DNA of 14,491 nucleotides from Bacteroidales bacterium (GCA_900755985.1 CAAEIL010000195.1:1-14491), one strand, 5' to 3'. Numbered from the stretch's first letter, positions 5,786-13,754 are shown. Numbers and translations: made by a program. Notes: generated from the letters alone by a model not told the origin.

Positions 5786-8700
5786 TTTCGTATCAGTGTT
5801 TGCCGGAGCTGCCCCGGCTGATACTGTGGCACTGTCGGCGGGTGTTGTCGGCTGCGACGGTATGCTGTCTGTATCGTCGCGGCGTTTGGGGCGCAGGAAG
5901 TTGAACAGCCGGTCAAAGTCGCGGCGGTACATGATGCCGACGCCCTGCGTAGTTTGCGCCGTGCGCAGGTAGTAGTTCTGGTCGTTGAAGCGGTTGTAGG
6001 CTTTCAGTCGCCAGCTGCCCGAGCGATTTAACAGATATTCGATGTCGAAGTCACCGATAAACTGGTTGGTGTTCAGCGATTTGTCGCGATAACCGAAGTT
6101 CCCGTTCATGCGCAGGCGGTTGTTGAGCAGCGACGATGACAGCGCCAGGTCGAATTCGACGTCCGAGAAGTCGCCTTTGTCCGAGCGCAGATTGGGCGCT
6201 ATAGTCCACTTGTCGGACAACTTGCCCAGCATAGATGACAGCTGCGAGCCTATGGTCGACGAGGCTACCGAGAACAACTCGTTGCCCTTGGTCGTCGACA
6301 TGTAGTCGGGCGTATAGAAACGGCCCAGGGCAAGCAGATAGATTATCTGTCGGTTCATCATCTCGTCTGTTGACACTATCGAACGCACTTTGCGGTATGT
6401 GTCCGAGGTCAGCGTGGGGAATTCGAGGTCGAACGATATTTCGGGCTGACGCATGTCGCCCTTGACGTTGAGCAGGGCATTGACCGGCACATTGGTGCGG
6501 TTTAGATCTTTGTCCTGCAGGAAAGATTCGTCAAGGTCGGACAGGTTGGCGTTAACCGAGTATAGTGCCTGAATGTCGAGGCGCGCCGAGTATGGGTCGC
6601 CGGTGAAGGCTATCGACGAGCCTTCGCGTATCCTGAAGTCTTTGACTATGATATCCTGCAGCGTAAAGTTGTACGAGCCGTGCTCGATGGTGTACGTTCC
6701 GTACATGCGCAGATCGTTGCCTGCCGAGCGGTATGTCATGCGCAGCGAGCCTTTGCCGTTCGATTTTATCATGTCGCCGCCTATCGGGTCCATGACGACG
6801 TTTATGGCGGCCTGCGGCGTTATGTCAACCTGTATGTCCATGTTGTATTCGGTAGGCGTGTCGGCTGTCTTCTGGGCGCGACGCTGGTGCTCGCGCACGA
6901 TCGCCGGAATACGGTCGGCCTGTATCAGCGTGTCGGTAACAGTCTGGACATTTCGGTCGCGGAAACTGATAAAGGTATATTCGTCGGCTTCCTCGCGGTC
7001 GGACAGCACAAAGGTGAAGCTCGATTCGGGCGCCGTGGACATGTTGACGTTGATGTTGACGACTCCCGGATGCCCGTTGATGAACGCCGAGCCGTTGCCG
7101 TAGATGCGTCCGTACCAGTCGGGCGACTGACGGGGAGTCACGTCGTAGCTCAGGAAGTCGTGCGCGTCCGTAAGTTTGAAATCGAACGTCGGGTCATGGA
7201 AGAAGTGGTGTGTCACATAGCCGCTGAGCCGTGCCGTATGTCCCAGGGCATCGCGCACTTCGGCATTGTCTATCAGGATTTTGCCCGGCTGTATATGCAC
7301 CGAGTCGGTACAATAGAACCAGGTGTTGGTGAAGCCGACTTTCAGTCCGAAGTTTTCGGCGGCAAGGTCGCCTGTCAGGTCTATGTTCTTGAAAGTACCG
7401 TACAGATGGGCATGTCCCGAGGCGTGGCCCGAAACGTCGTCGGCAAAGGCTGCCATGAAGGTCTTAAGGAATCCGGTGCGCACATGTCGTGCGTCTATAT
7501 TTATGTCAAGTTCTTCGCGTGCAGGCGTTATGCTCCCGTATATGCGCGAATGTTGATGCTGTTGATTTAGTACGTCGGCGTCGAGCATTACGGCCTTTGC
7601 AGTGTTGTCCCAGTGCGCACGCACGTCGGCCGTGCCTAAGACACAGTAGTTGTACGAGATGGAGTCGACATGTATGCCGTCGGTGGTAAGACGCGGTTCG
7701 GGGCTGAACAGTGCCGAACCGTGCACGCGTCCGGTAGCGCTACCGCCTATGAGGGCGTTGTTGATGTCAAGGGTTTCGAATATGCTTATCAGATTGATTT
7801 TATGCAGATCTACGTTGAGGACATCGTCGGCCGAGGCCGATCCGGTGCCGTCGATGGCTATGCGTTGCTTGCCCGTGGTCATGACAAAGTCACTTATGCT
7901 CAGACGTCCCGGACGGTACGATATTGTCGAAGGCGCTATGTGCCAGGTGTCGGTGCCGAAGTTGATGTCACACGGATTGAAGCTGACATCGGCGTTGAAT
8001 ACGCCGTTGTCGCGCGACAGTAGTGTCGAGAAGGCAAGGATGCCGTTGATGGGCTTCTCGCGCTCGAGCATCCAGTTCACCTGCGTGTCTATGCGGTTGC
8101 GGGCGGCATTCATGGTTGTCACCAGTGCCATGGGGCCTTTCTTGGTAGGCATCTGAGTGGTGGCGTACAATGTGGCTGTCCCCGACTCGCTGTCCGAGGC
8201 GTCAAGTTCGGCCTGCAACGCCGTGTTCTCTATGATTTTGTCGCCGTTGAGCAAATAGGGCGCGTCGACACTCAACAGCATTTTGCCTTGGCCCATATCA
8301 GCCGAGCCGTCGATGTTTATGGGGTATATTATCTTGACGGGAAGTCTGAAGAAGCGTCCGAGGGTTTCGGCGTTGTCTATCGTGAATTCGTAGGTGAAGC
8401 GGTTGACATGCTCATGGCAGTCGGATTTGGCGAGGGGGCTGTTGCTGTCGACAAAGGCAGGGAGCACCGTGCCAATAGCTTTAAGGATGTCGCCCGGGAG
8501 CGTGCGCAGGCAAATCTGACCCTCGAGGCTGCCGTTTATGAAGTCGCTGGCAAGCGTCACTGTTGCCGGCCGCGAGCTGTTGTCGGCGTTCAAAGCTATG
8601 TTGTTGATATGCAGTGACGGTTTGTCAGCCACTGGCGCGCTGAAACTGATGTCGTCGGCGCGGATGTACCCGTTGACCCAGTCGCTGAGACTGCCCGAAA

Positions 8701-10375
8701 GTTCGGTCTCGATATTTGCACCCAGACGGTAGCCTGCGTATTGTCCTTTGAGCCCAAGCGCCGACAGGTCAAGGTTTGCGATGGCGCTGCTGAGTACCAG
8801 CGCACCGTGTCCGTGAGCCATCGAGCCTGAGGCATCGAGCGTTACTTTGCCCAGTGCATTGTCCATGTCGAGGACAGCGTCGAACGTCCGGTCGGGACGC
8901 CATGCGCCTTCGAGCGTAAGATTGCCGTATTCGGCACCCCGATAGGCCAGCGAGCTGACTTTCAGCGACCCCTCGGCTTGATACTCGTTGCCGCGCTTTG
9001 AGCCTGCGGCTTCGATGTCGGCGGTCAGACGGCCCAGATTGGGATTAGCCGCCAGAGTCCCCAAGTCGAAGTTGCCGACGCTGATACGGGCGTCCATAGA
9101 CCCGGATTTGGACCGCGGGTCTATATGTGCTGTGCCGTCAAACTGCAATGTTCCCAGCGAGCTGGCCAAGTCGAGCGCGCCGTCGAGCGTTCGCATGTCG
9201 CCCGATACCTGCGCGTTGAGTTTGATATCGCCTAAGGAGTTGATTATCTGTACGGCACGCGGAGGCAGTTTGTTTGCTACTAGACCTGCTATCTCGCTTA
9301 TGTCCGAGGCACGGGCCCTGAGGTTCAAGTTCAGTCCGTCAACATACACGCTATCGGGCTTCGGAAGCCCGCTGACGCGCCCTGAGGCGTCGATGAGAAG
9401 TCGTCCGCCGCTGTGCTCGCTGATGTGCAGCTTCCGCATGGTCAGCGCGTTGAGTGTGCCTCCGGCGTCAAGGCTGATGTCGAAGCGACGGTTCATACGC
9501 GACAGCGCCGGGAGGGCCCACGCTAAGTCGCTCGGCGTCACGAAGCTGCCGGGCTCTATGCTCACGTCGACGGCCGTTGTAGTGCCACGGCCCTTTAGTT
9601 CGCCTAGATTAGCCGGTGCAAACTCAAACGAGTTGAGCGCTATACGTGAGTGCGGCATCACTATTACAGGGTTCTTCAGCGACACGTTGTGCGGCAACAC
9701 GCTTACTTGGGCCGTGAAGTCGTCAAGACGGAGACCGGACTTCTCGCTGAACGACAGATGCGCAAGGTCTATGACAGCACCCTCGTGCGTAACTCTCGGC
9801 AGGCCGGCGCTGACGTTGAGCTGACTTAACGCTATATGCTTGGTGTCGAGACCCGATGCTCGCCTTGGAGCGTCAAGGATGTCATAGCGGAACGACGAGT
9901 TGCTGATCTCTACCGTCGCTATTGCCAGTTCGAATTTTGTCGGCGGCTTTGTCTTGTCCTTGGGCTGTAGATTTTTTATTATGCGGCTGATATTCAGGGG
10001 CGCATCGGCGCTTTTTTTGTACAGATGCGCGTCCATGCGGTCGATGGTCGCGTAGTCGAAGACTATACGACGCTCGCTCAGAAAGTAGTTGAGCTCGAAG
10101 CGCAGCGACAGCTCGCCGACATAGAGCGCGCGCTCACGATAGTCATCTTTGACGGCGACGCCTTCCAGAACTATGCGGTCAAGCGGCGAAAAGTCTACGC
10201 CCTCGATTGTCACCTCGGTTCCCAGTAATCGCGACAGTTCGTCCTGTCCTATTTGGCGCAGGCGCTCCTGTGCCCACGGTGTGGACAATACGACATACAT
10301 GCTCACAGGTACTAATACAAGCACTATGAGCAAGCTGAGTATTATGGCACGAATTACTTTATATATCTTTGTCAT
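5768..10375 (-). CDS. tamB: TamB/AsmA-like translocation and assembly module protein
   Basis: This 1,535-residue protein resembles TamB of the AsmA-like superfamily: inner-membrane anchored proteins that span the periplasm with a long beta-rich groove and help move phospholipids or assemble outer-membrane proteins. Residues 9-31 form one N-terminal membrane anchor followed by Thr-Pro-Trp-Ala-Gln, typical of the family. Then come over 1,100 residues of repetitive beta-strand sequence. The C-terminal TamB domain runs from about 1189 to 1490 and includes the Gly-x-Tyr-x-Phe and Leu-Asp-Ile-x-Ala signatures. Residues from about 1499 are a Pro/Thr/Ala-rich disordered tail. An in-frame TAA nine bases upstream of the ATG fixes the start. 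The gene stands alone: no TamA-like outer-membrane barrel is next to it. Long plus-strand frames across it are antisense shadows. The family call is firm; the cargo in this organism is unknown. Confidence 0.92.
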   Translation of the reverse strand: MTKIYKVIRAIILSLLIVLVLVPVSMYVVLSTPWAQERLRQIGQDELSRLLGTEVTIEGVDFSPLDRIVLEGVAVKDDYRERALYVGELSLRFELNYFLSERRIVFDYATIDRMDAHLYKKSADAPLNISRIIKNLQPKDKTKPPTKFELAIATVEISNSSFRYDILDAPRRASGLDTKHIALSQLNVSAGLPRVTHEGAVIDLAHLSFSEKSGLRLDDFTAQVSVLPHNVSLKNPVIVMPHSRIALNSFEFAPANLGELKGRGTTTAVDVSIEPGSFVTPSDLAWALPALSRMNRRFDISLDAGGTLNALTMRKLHISEHSGGRLLIDASGRVSGLPKPDSVYVDGLNLNLRARASDISEIAGLVANKLPPRAVQIINSLGDIKLNAQVSGDMRTLDGALDLASSLGTLQFDGTAHIDPRSKSGSMDARISVGNFDLGTLAANPNLGRLTADIEAAGSKRGNEYQAEGSLKVSSLAYRGAEYGNLTLEGAWRPDRTFDAVLDMDNALGKVTLDASGSMAHGHGALVLSSAIANLDLSALGLKGQYAGYRLGANIETELSGSLSDWVNGYIRADDISFSAPVADKPSLHINNIALNADNSSRPATVTLASDFINGSLEGQICLRTLPGDILKAIGTVLPAFVDSNSPLAKSDCHEHVNRFTYEFTIDNAETLGRFFRLPVKIIYPINIDGSADMGQGKMLLSVDAPYLLNGDKIIENTALQAELDASDSESGTATLYATTQMPTKKGPMALVTTMNAARNRIDTQVNWMLEREKPINGILAFSTLLSRDNGVFNADVSFNPCDINFGTDTWHIAPSTISYRPGRLSISDFVMTTGKQRIAIDGTGSASADDVLNVDLHKINLISIFETLDINNALIGGSATGRVHGSALFSPEPRLTTDGIHVDSISYNYCVLGTADVRAHWDNTAKAVMLDADVLNQQHQHSRIYGSITPAREELDINIDARHVRTGFLKTFMAAFADDVSGHASGHAHLYGTFKNIDLTGDLAAENFGLKVGFTNTWFYCTDSVHIQPGKILIDNAEVRDALGHTARLSGYVTHHFFHDPTFDFKLTDAHDFLSYDVTPRQSPDWYGRIYGNGSAFINGHPGVVNINVNMSTAPESSFTFVLSDREEADEYTFISFRDRNVQTVTDTLIQADRIPAIVREHQRRAQKTADTPTEYNMDIQVDITPQAAINVVMDPIGGDMIKSNGKGSLRMTYRSAGNDLRMYGTYTIEHGSYNFTLQDIIVKDFRIREGSSIAFTGDPYSARLDIQALYSVNANLSDLDESFLQDKDLNRTNVPVNALLNVKGDMRQPEISFDLEFPTLTSDTYRKVRSIVSTDEMMNRQIIYLLALGRFYTPDYMSTTKGNELFSVASSTIGSQLSSMLGKLSDKWTIAPNLRSDKGDFSDVEFDLALSSSLLNNRLRMNGNFGYRDKSLNTNQFIGDFDIEYLLNRSGSWRLKAYNRFNDQNYYLRTAQTTQGVGIMYRRDFDRLFNFLRPKRRDDTDSIPSQPTTPADSATVSAGAAPANTDTKQPDDH

Positions 10376-10478
10376 AAGACTTTATGGGCGCAGCTGTTGC
10401 ATCCGACTGTCTTTCGCCGGAAGCCGGGACTCTGTCGCGACGGCCATTCGAGGCCCCACGACGACCCGATACAAGGTA

Positions 10479-10511
10479 CAAAGTTACAAATTTCCGCGGT
10501 TTTTTGCCCAA
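10479..10511 (-). promoter_or_regulatory. tamB promoter
   Basis: On the minus strand TAACTTTG (10486-10479) matches TAnnTTTG exactly, with TTG (10511-10509) 22 nt upstream. The start site would be near 10472, giving a leader of about 97 nt before the tamB ATG. Confidence 0.5.
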
Positions 10512-10644
10512 TATCGCGCCCTAATTACTTCGAAACGCTGCAGTATAACACCGTATAGTGTCGCACTCACATTTATTTATTATATGCCATATTTTGTATT
10601 AAGAATTTTTAACAGAAATTTGTGCAATTTTATCCCCTGAAGAA

Positions 10645-10674
10645 TTGATTCTTTCGCTTTATTGTGTAAATTTG
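10645..10674 (+). promoter_or_regulatory. gdhA promoter
   Basis: TTG (10645-10647), 19 nt, then TAAATTTG (10667-10674) fits the Bacteroidota housekeeping promoter in both sequence and spacing. The start site would be near 10681, leaving a leader of about 137 nt before the gdhA ATG at 10818. Confidence 0.65.
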
Positions 10675-10817
10675 CCGCTGAAAGCTCGCTTTCTTATCCT
10701 ATTCTTGCTTATACATAATTAATATAATTTTTTCCCTCTCTTCCAAAATCCATCCTGTTAATCTCCCTCTCACCGCTTTATTTTTCTGACATAAATTCCT
10801 CTAAATATTTTTACACT

Positions 10818-12155
10818 ATGGATATTAATAAAATAATGACAGACCTGGAAGTCAAACATCCGGGCGAAAAAGAGTATCTGCAGGCCGTACGCGAAGTCCT
10901 CATGTCGGTCGAAGACGTTTACAATCAGCACCCTGAATTCGAACGCAACAAAATAGTCGAACGTATGGTCGAACCTGACCGCATCTTCACTTTCCGCGTA
11001 ACCTGGCTCGATGACAAAGGTGAAGTCCAGAACAACATAGGCTATCGCGTACAGTTCAACAACGCCATTGGTCCGTACAAAGGCGGCATCCGCTTCCACG
11101 CTTCGGTCAACCTTTCCATACTCAAATTCCTCGGCTTTGAGCAGACTTTCAAAAATGCTCTGACAACCCTTCCCATGGGTGGAGCCAAAGGCGGCTCGGA
11201 CTTCTCGCCCCGTGGCAAGAGCGACCGCGAAATCATGCGCTTCTGTCAGGCTTTCATCACCGAACTTTGGAAAAACCTCGGTCCTGACGAAGACGTCCCC
11301 GCCGGAGACATCGGCGTAGGCGGTCGCGAAGTCGGCTACATGTACGGCTGGTATAAGAAACTCTCGCGCCAGTGCACAGGCACATTCACCGGCAAGGGAC
11401 TCAGCTTCGGCGGCTCGCTCATACGTCCCGAGGCTACCGGATTCGGCGCCCTCTACTTCGTTCAGTCCATCCTTGCTACCAAAGGTGAGGAAGTCAAAGG
11501 CAAAACCATCGCCATCTCAGGCTTCGGCAACGTAGCCTGGGGGGCTGCCCTCAAGGCTACCGAACTTGGCGGTAAAGTCGTCACCATCTCCGGTCCCGAC
11601 GGCTACATCTACGACCCCGCAGGTCTTGATAGCGACAAAATCAACTACATGCTCGAGCTGCGTGCTACCGGCAATGACGTCGTCGCTCCCTACGCTGACA
11701 AATTCCCCGGCTCGACTTTCTTCCCCGGACGCAAACCCTGGGAGCAGAAAGTTGACATCTGCCTGCCCTGCGCTACTCAGAACGAGGTTAACGGCGAAGA
11801 CGCAAAACAGATTGTCGCCAACGGCGTCAAGCTTGTCGCCGAGGTCTCGAACATGGGCTGCACCCCCGAAGCTATTGACACCTTCCTTGCCGCCCGCATC
11901 ACTTACGCTCCCGGCAAAGCTGTCAACGCCGGCGGTGTCGCAACATCGGGCCTCGAAATGAGCCAGAACGCCGAGCACCTGCAGTGGACCGCTCAGGAAG
12001 TCGACGCCCGTCTGCATCAGATTATGAAGTCTATCCACGAGCAGTGCGTAGCTCACGGCACCGAGCCCGACGGATACATCAACTATATGAAAGGCGCCAA
12101 CATCGCCGGCTTCATGAAAGTCGCCGACGCCATGATGGCCCAGGGCATTTACTAA
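10818..12155 (+). CDS. gdhA: Glutamate dehydrogenase
   Basis: GdhA interconverts 2-oxoglutarate plus ammonia and glutamate with NAD(P)H and is a main route of ammonia assimilation in Bacteroidales. The 445-residue length matches the hexameric bacterial type. The substrate-binding Gly-Pro-Tyr-Lys-Gly-Gly lies at 85-90. The Pro-Met-Gly-Gly-Ala-Lys-Gly-Gly motif at 119-126 places the catalytic Lys at 124. Asp164 lies in Pro-Ala-Gly-Asp-Ile-Gly-Val-Gly. The Rossmann-fold Gly-Phe-Gly-Asn-Val-Ala is at 235-240. Cofactor choice cannot be settled by eye, though similarity to the E. coli-type enzyme suggests NADPH. Codons end mostly in C, unlike tamB, as expected for a highly expressed gene. The gene has its own promoter and a long pyrimidine-rich leader, and converges with nagB across a terminator region. 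Confidence 0.97.
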   Translation: MDINKIMTDLEVKHPGEKEYLQAVREVLMSVEDVYNQHPEFERNKIVERMVEPDRIFTFRVTWLDDKGEVQNNIGYRVQFNNAIGPYKGGIRFHASVNLSILKFLGFEQTFKNALTTLPMGGAKGGSDFSPRGKSDREIMRFCQAFITELWKNLGPDEDVPAGDIGVGGREVGYMYGWYKKLSRQCTGTFTGKGLSFGGSLIRPEATGFGALYFVQSILATKGEEVKGKTIAISGFGNVAWGAALKATELGGKVVTISGPDGYIYDPAGLDSDKINYMLELRATGNDVVAPYADKFPGSTFFPGRKPWEQKVDICLPCATQNEVNGEDAKQIVANGVKLVAEVSNMGCTPEAIDTFLAARITYAPGKAVNAGGVATSGLEMSQNAEHLQWTAQEVDARLHQIMKSIHEQCVAHGTEPDGYINYMKGANIAGFMKVADAMMAQGIY

Positions 12156-12193
12156 TCCCTTGGCGCCACCGCGCCCCCTCCTGCAACACCAAC

Positions 12194-12227
12194 CGAAGCC
12201 ACGCCTGCCCTTCGCAGCGTGGCTTCG
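12194..12227 (+). terminator. Probable gdhA terminator hairpin
   Basis: CGAAGCCACGC (12194-12204) pairs without mismatch with GCGTGGCTTCG (12217-12227), an 11-bp stem with a 12-base loop, 38 nt after the gdhA stop codon. What follows is pyrimidine-rich but not a clean T-run, so it may be a 3'-stabilising stem with termination completed at the hairpin at 12335-12378. Confidence 0.55.
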
Positions 12228-12289
12228 CTGTTCGGTTCCCTTTCTGCCCTACGCTAACGCGCTGCAACGCGCGCACCCCTCACCATGGA

Positions 12290-12305
12290 GCGAGCGTAAG
12301 CTCGC
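12290..12305. other. GNRA-capped hairpin in the gdhA-nagB spacer
   Basis: GCGAGC and GCTCGC flank GTAA on the plus strand, a 6-bp GC-rich stem capped by a GNRA-type tetraloop. It lies between two larger hairpins in the gdhA 3' region. No T-run follows, so its role is unclear. Confidence 0.4.
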
Positions 12306-12334
12306 GGCCCATCCTCGCCCGGCACACAAAAAAT

Positions 12335-12378
12335 GCCACGCCGTAGGCCTCCCTGCATACAGGCTGCCTCGGCGCGGC
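12335..12378. terminator. Bidirectional terminator between gdhA and nagB
   Basis: On the minus strand GCCGCGCCG-AGGC pairs with GCCT-A-CGGCGTGGC (one G-T pair and one bulged A), with a further 4-bp CCTG/CAGG helix and TATG loop on top. It is followed by ATTTTTTG, a good intrinsic terminator just after nagB. On the plus strand the same stem is followed by GTTTTCTTT, so it can also end gdhA transcripts. This fits two converging genes. Confidence 0.8.
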
Positions 12379-12396
12379 GTTTTCTTTATCCGCTTA

Positions 12397-13206
12397 TCAG
12401 AGTTGTGTAGACGGGTCCAGATTGGCCGACTCTATGTCCTTGAAGTAACGGTAAGTCTGTACTTTCAGCTCGCCGCAGGCATCGTCATCGGCCACGATGA
12501 TAGCCTTGGGATGCATCTGCAGTGCCGAAATGGTCCACATCTGCGAGATACCACCCTCGACGCCGTGTTTCAGTGCGCGGGCCTTGTTGTGGCCGTTGAC
12601 TATGAGAAGCACGCTTTTGGCGGCGCATACTGTGCCTACGCCTACGGTCAGAGCGGTCTTGGGAACAAGGTCTACATTATTCTCGAAGAAACGCGAGTTG
12701 GCGATTATTGTATCCTGCGTCAGCGTCTTCATGCGCGTGCGCGAGCTCAGCGACGAGCCGGGTTCGTTGAAGGCGATATGTCCGTCGGGGCCTACACCGC
12801 CCAGAAAAAGGTCGATGCCACCGTACGACGCTATCTTGTCTTCGTAGCGCTGGCACTCGGCCACCGGGTCGACAGCGTTGCCATTGAGAATGTTGACATT
12901 CTCGGGCTTGATGTCAATCTGGTTGAAGAAGTTGGTCCACATAAATGTATGATAGCTCTGCTCGTGGTCGCGAGGTATGCCAACATACTCGTCCATATTG
13001 AAGGTGACGACGTTGGCAAATGACACTTTACCGGCCTTGTTGAGCTTTATCAGCTCGCGGTACATGCCCAGTGGCGAACTGCCCGTGGGACAACCCAGTA
13101 CAAAGGGATGTTCGGCCGTCGGCTTGGCTTCGTTGATGCGCGCGGCTACGTAGTTGGCTGCCCAGCGCGATACTTCGTCATAGTTTTTTTCGATAATCAG
13201 TCTCAT
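12397..13206 (-). CDS. nagB: Glucosamine-6-phosphate deaminase
   Basis: NagB turns glucosamine 6-phosphate into fructose 6-phosphate and ammonia, feeding amino sugars from mucin, chitin or peptidoglycan into glycolysis. The 269 residues align along their full length with the E. coli enzyme (266) and keep its numbering. Asp72 lies in Asn-Met-Asp-Glu-Tyr; Asp141, His143 and Glu148 are the catalytic set in Asp-Gly-His-Ile-Ala-Phe-Asn-Glu. The allosteric-site residues known from E. coli (Ser151, Ser152, Arg158, Lys160, Tyr254) are also present, so activation by N-acetylglucosamine 6-phosphate is likely; that is inference. The gene is monocistronic here: a -7 element lies about 41 nt upstream and a strong terminator just downstream. 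No nagA or sugar transporter is adjacent. Confidence 0.97.
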   Translation of the reverse strand: MRLIIEKNYDEVSRWAANYVAARINEAKPTAEHPFVLGCPTGSSPLGMYRELIKLNKAGKVSFANVVTFNMDEYVGIPRDHEQSYHTFMWTNFFNQIDIKPENVNILNGNAVDPVAECQRYEDKIASYGGIDLFLGGVGPDGHIAFNEPGSSLSSRTRMKTLTQDTIIANSRFFENNVDLVPKTALTVGVGTVCAAKSVLLIVNGHNKARALKHGVEGGISQMWTISALQMHPKAIIVADDDACGELKVQTYRYFKDIESANLDPSTQL

Positions 13207-13247
13207 GGTCTGAAGTTTGGTTTGTAGTATTGGTTCGATTTATTCCA

Positions 13248-13255
13248 CAAAGTTA
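13248..13255 (-). promoter_or_regulatory. nagB promoter -7 element
   Basis: TAACTTTG on the minus strand is an exact TAnnTTTG match, 41 nt before the nagB start codon. No TTG stands 19-21 nt upstream, so the -33 element is missing or replaced by an activator. Confidence 0.5.
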
Positions 13256-13308
13256 ACAAAAATTTCATTAGCGCGGACGCTTCCGGCATTAACTTTCTGC
13301 CTTTAGTG

Positions 13309-13326
13309 AATATTTCGCAAAATATT
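13309..13326. promoter_or_regulatory. AT-rich inverted repeat, candidate operator
   Basis: AATATTT and AAATATT flank CGCA, a perfect 7-4-7 dyad. It sits between the divergent nagB and small-RNA promoters, about 55 bases from each -7 element. A 4-base centre between half-sites is also the layout of many Crp/Fnr-type operators, and such a regulator is encoded nearby, but the half-site is not the classic one. Confidence 0.35.
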
Positions 13327-13380
13327 GTTATTAATGGTTAAAATCTGTTTGTTATTCTTCGCTGATTCAAATCTTTTTCT

Positions 13381-13388
13381 TAGCTTTG
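13381..13388 (+). promoter_or_regulatory. Promoter -7 element of the candidate small RNA
   Basis: TAGCTTTG matches TAnnTTTG exactly. Only a partial -33 match (TTC, 13358-13360) lies 20 nt upstream. Transcription would start near 13394. Confidence 0.45.
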
Positions 13389-13393
13389 CAATG

Positions 13394-13474
13394 CTAAACG
13401 TAAAGAGCAACAACAATAAATAAGTGAATCATAGGTTTAGAAAGCAGCAGCTCGTGAGAGTCGCTGCTTTTTAT
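13394..13474 (+). ncRNA. Candidate small RNA of about 80 nt
   Basis: An exact -7 element is followed by about 47 bases of A-rich, probably unpaired sequence. It ends in a hairpin at 13441-13470: AAAGCAGC pairs with GCTGCTTT, then an A/C mismatch, then GCTC pairs with GAGT (one G-U) around a GTGA GNRA-type loop. A five-base T-run (13468-13472) overlaps the stem end. This is promoter, short body and strong intrinsic terminator with no good reading frame, the layout of a bacterial small RNA. It could instead be a terminated leader of the Crp/Fnr gene 280 bases on, but that gene has its own better promoter. No known RNA family was recognised. Confidence 0.45.
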
Positions 13475-13566
13475 CTTAAATGCCCCGAACGGACGTCTTT
13501 AGCTGCGGAGCTTAGATTGACCGTCGCCCTTACGCAGGCGTCGGTTTCGTGTTCGGAAACTTGGCG

Positions 13567-13598
13567 TTTGCGCGACCCGTCATTTTTGCGTATCTTTG
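13567..13598 (+). promoter_or_regulatory. Promoter of the Crp/Fnr-family gene
   Basis: TTTG (13567-13570), 20 nt, then TATCTTTG (13591-13598) is an ideal Bacteroidota housekeeping promoter. The start site near 13604 gives a leader of about 150 nt before the ATG at 13755. Confidence 0.65.
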
Positions 13599-13668
13599 CA
13601 CTCGGCCGTACGCCTCAGATTTACCCTGCAACTTTTCGCACGGCCCGAATGTTAAAGTCTATGAACAC

Positions 13669-13690
13669 TTTTGCCCCCATGAGGGCAAAA
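13669..13690 (+). promoter_or_regulatory. Leader hairpin upstream of the Crp/Fnr gene
   Basis: TTTTGCCC (13669-13676) and GGGCAAAA (13683-13690) form a perfect 8-bp inverted repeat with a 6-base centre, about 65 nt into the predicted leader. It may fold in the RNA or be a DNA operator. No T-run follows, so it is not a terminator. Confidence 0.5.
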
Positions 13691-13754
13691 TCTCTGCCGA
13701 CACACGCTGTGGACGCCGAACGCCCTGCGCATACTACATAAAGACACTACGATT

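Larger units (their letters stand above)
10376..10817. other. Intergenic region with divergent tamB and gdhA promoters
   Basis: No gene is evident in these 442 bases. The part next to tamB (about 10376-10478) is GC-rich and forms the tamB leader. The middle (10512-10644) is AT-rich with no clear motif beyond a short ACAC/GTGT dyad near 10535-10555. The right part is the pyrimidine-rich gdhA leader. Open frames crossing the region show no protein-like composition. Confidence 0.7.
13207..13754. other. Gene-poor regulatory region between nagB and the Crp/Fnr gene
   Basis: No convincing protein gene lies in these 548 bases. From left to right it holds the nagB -7 element, an AT-rich inverted repeat, a promoter and terminator that bracket a candidate small RNA, a weak CCG-CGCC/GGCG-CGG hairpin (13521-13544), and the promoter and structured leader of the Crp/Fnr gene. 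A 105-codon plus-strand frame (13424-13741) runs through the terminator and is not credible as a gene. Confidence 0.7.

Noticed and set aside
6573..9824. Long plus-strand open frames inside tamB, up to 296 codons
   Set aside because: Antisense shadows of a GC-rich coding region; products are Arg/Ser/Cys-rich with no recognisable domain, while tamB is a full-length family member.
13391..13423. Ten-codon leader peptide (Met-Leu-Asn-Val-Lys-Ser, then Asn-rich) before the terminator at 13441
   Set aside because: The ATG lies only three bases after the -7 element, so it would fall at or before the expected transcription start. Attenuation control was therefore not claimed.
13424..13741. 105-codon plus-strand frame between nagB and the Crp/Fnr gene
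   Set aside because: It runs through a strong terminator hairpin and a promoter and has no coherent protein pattern.
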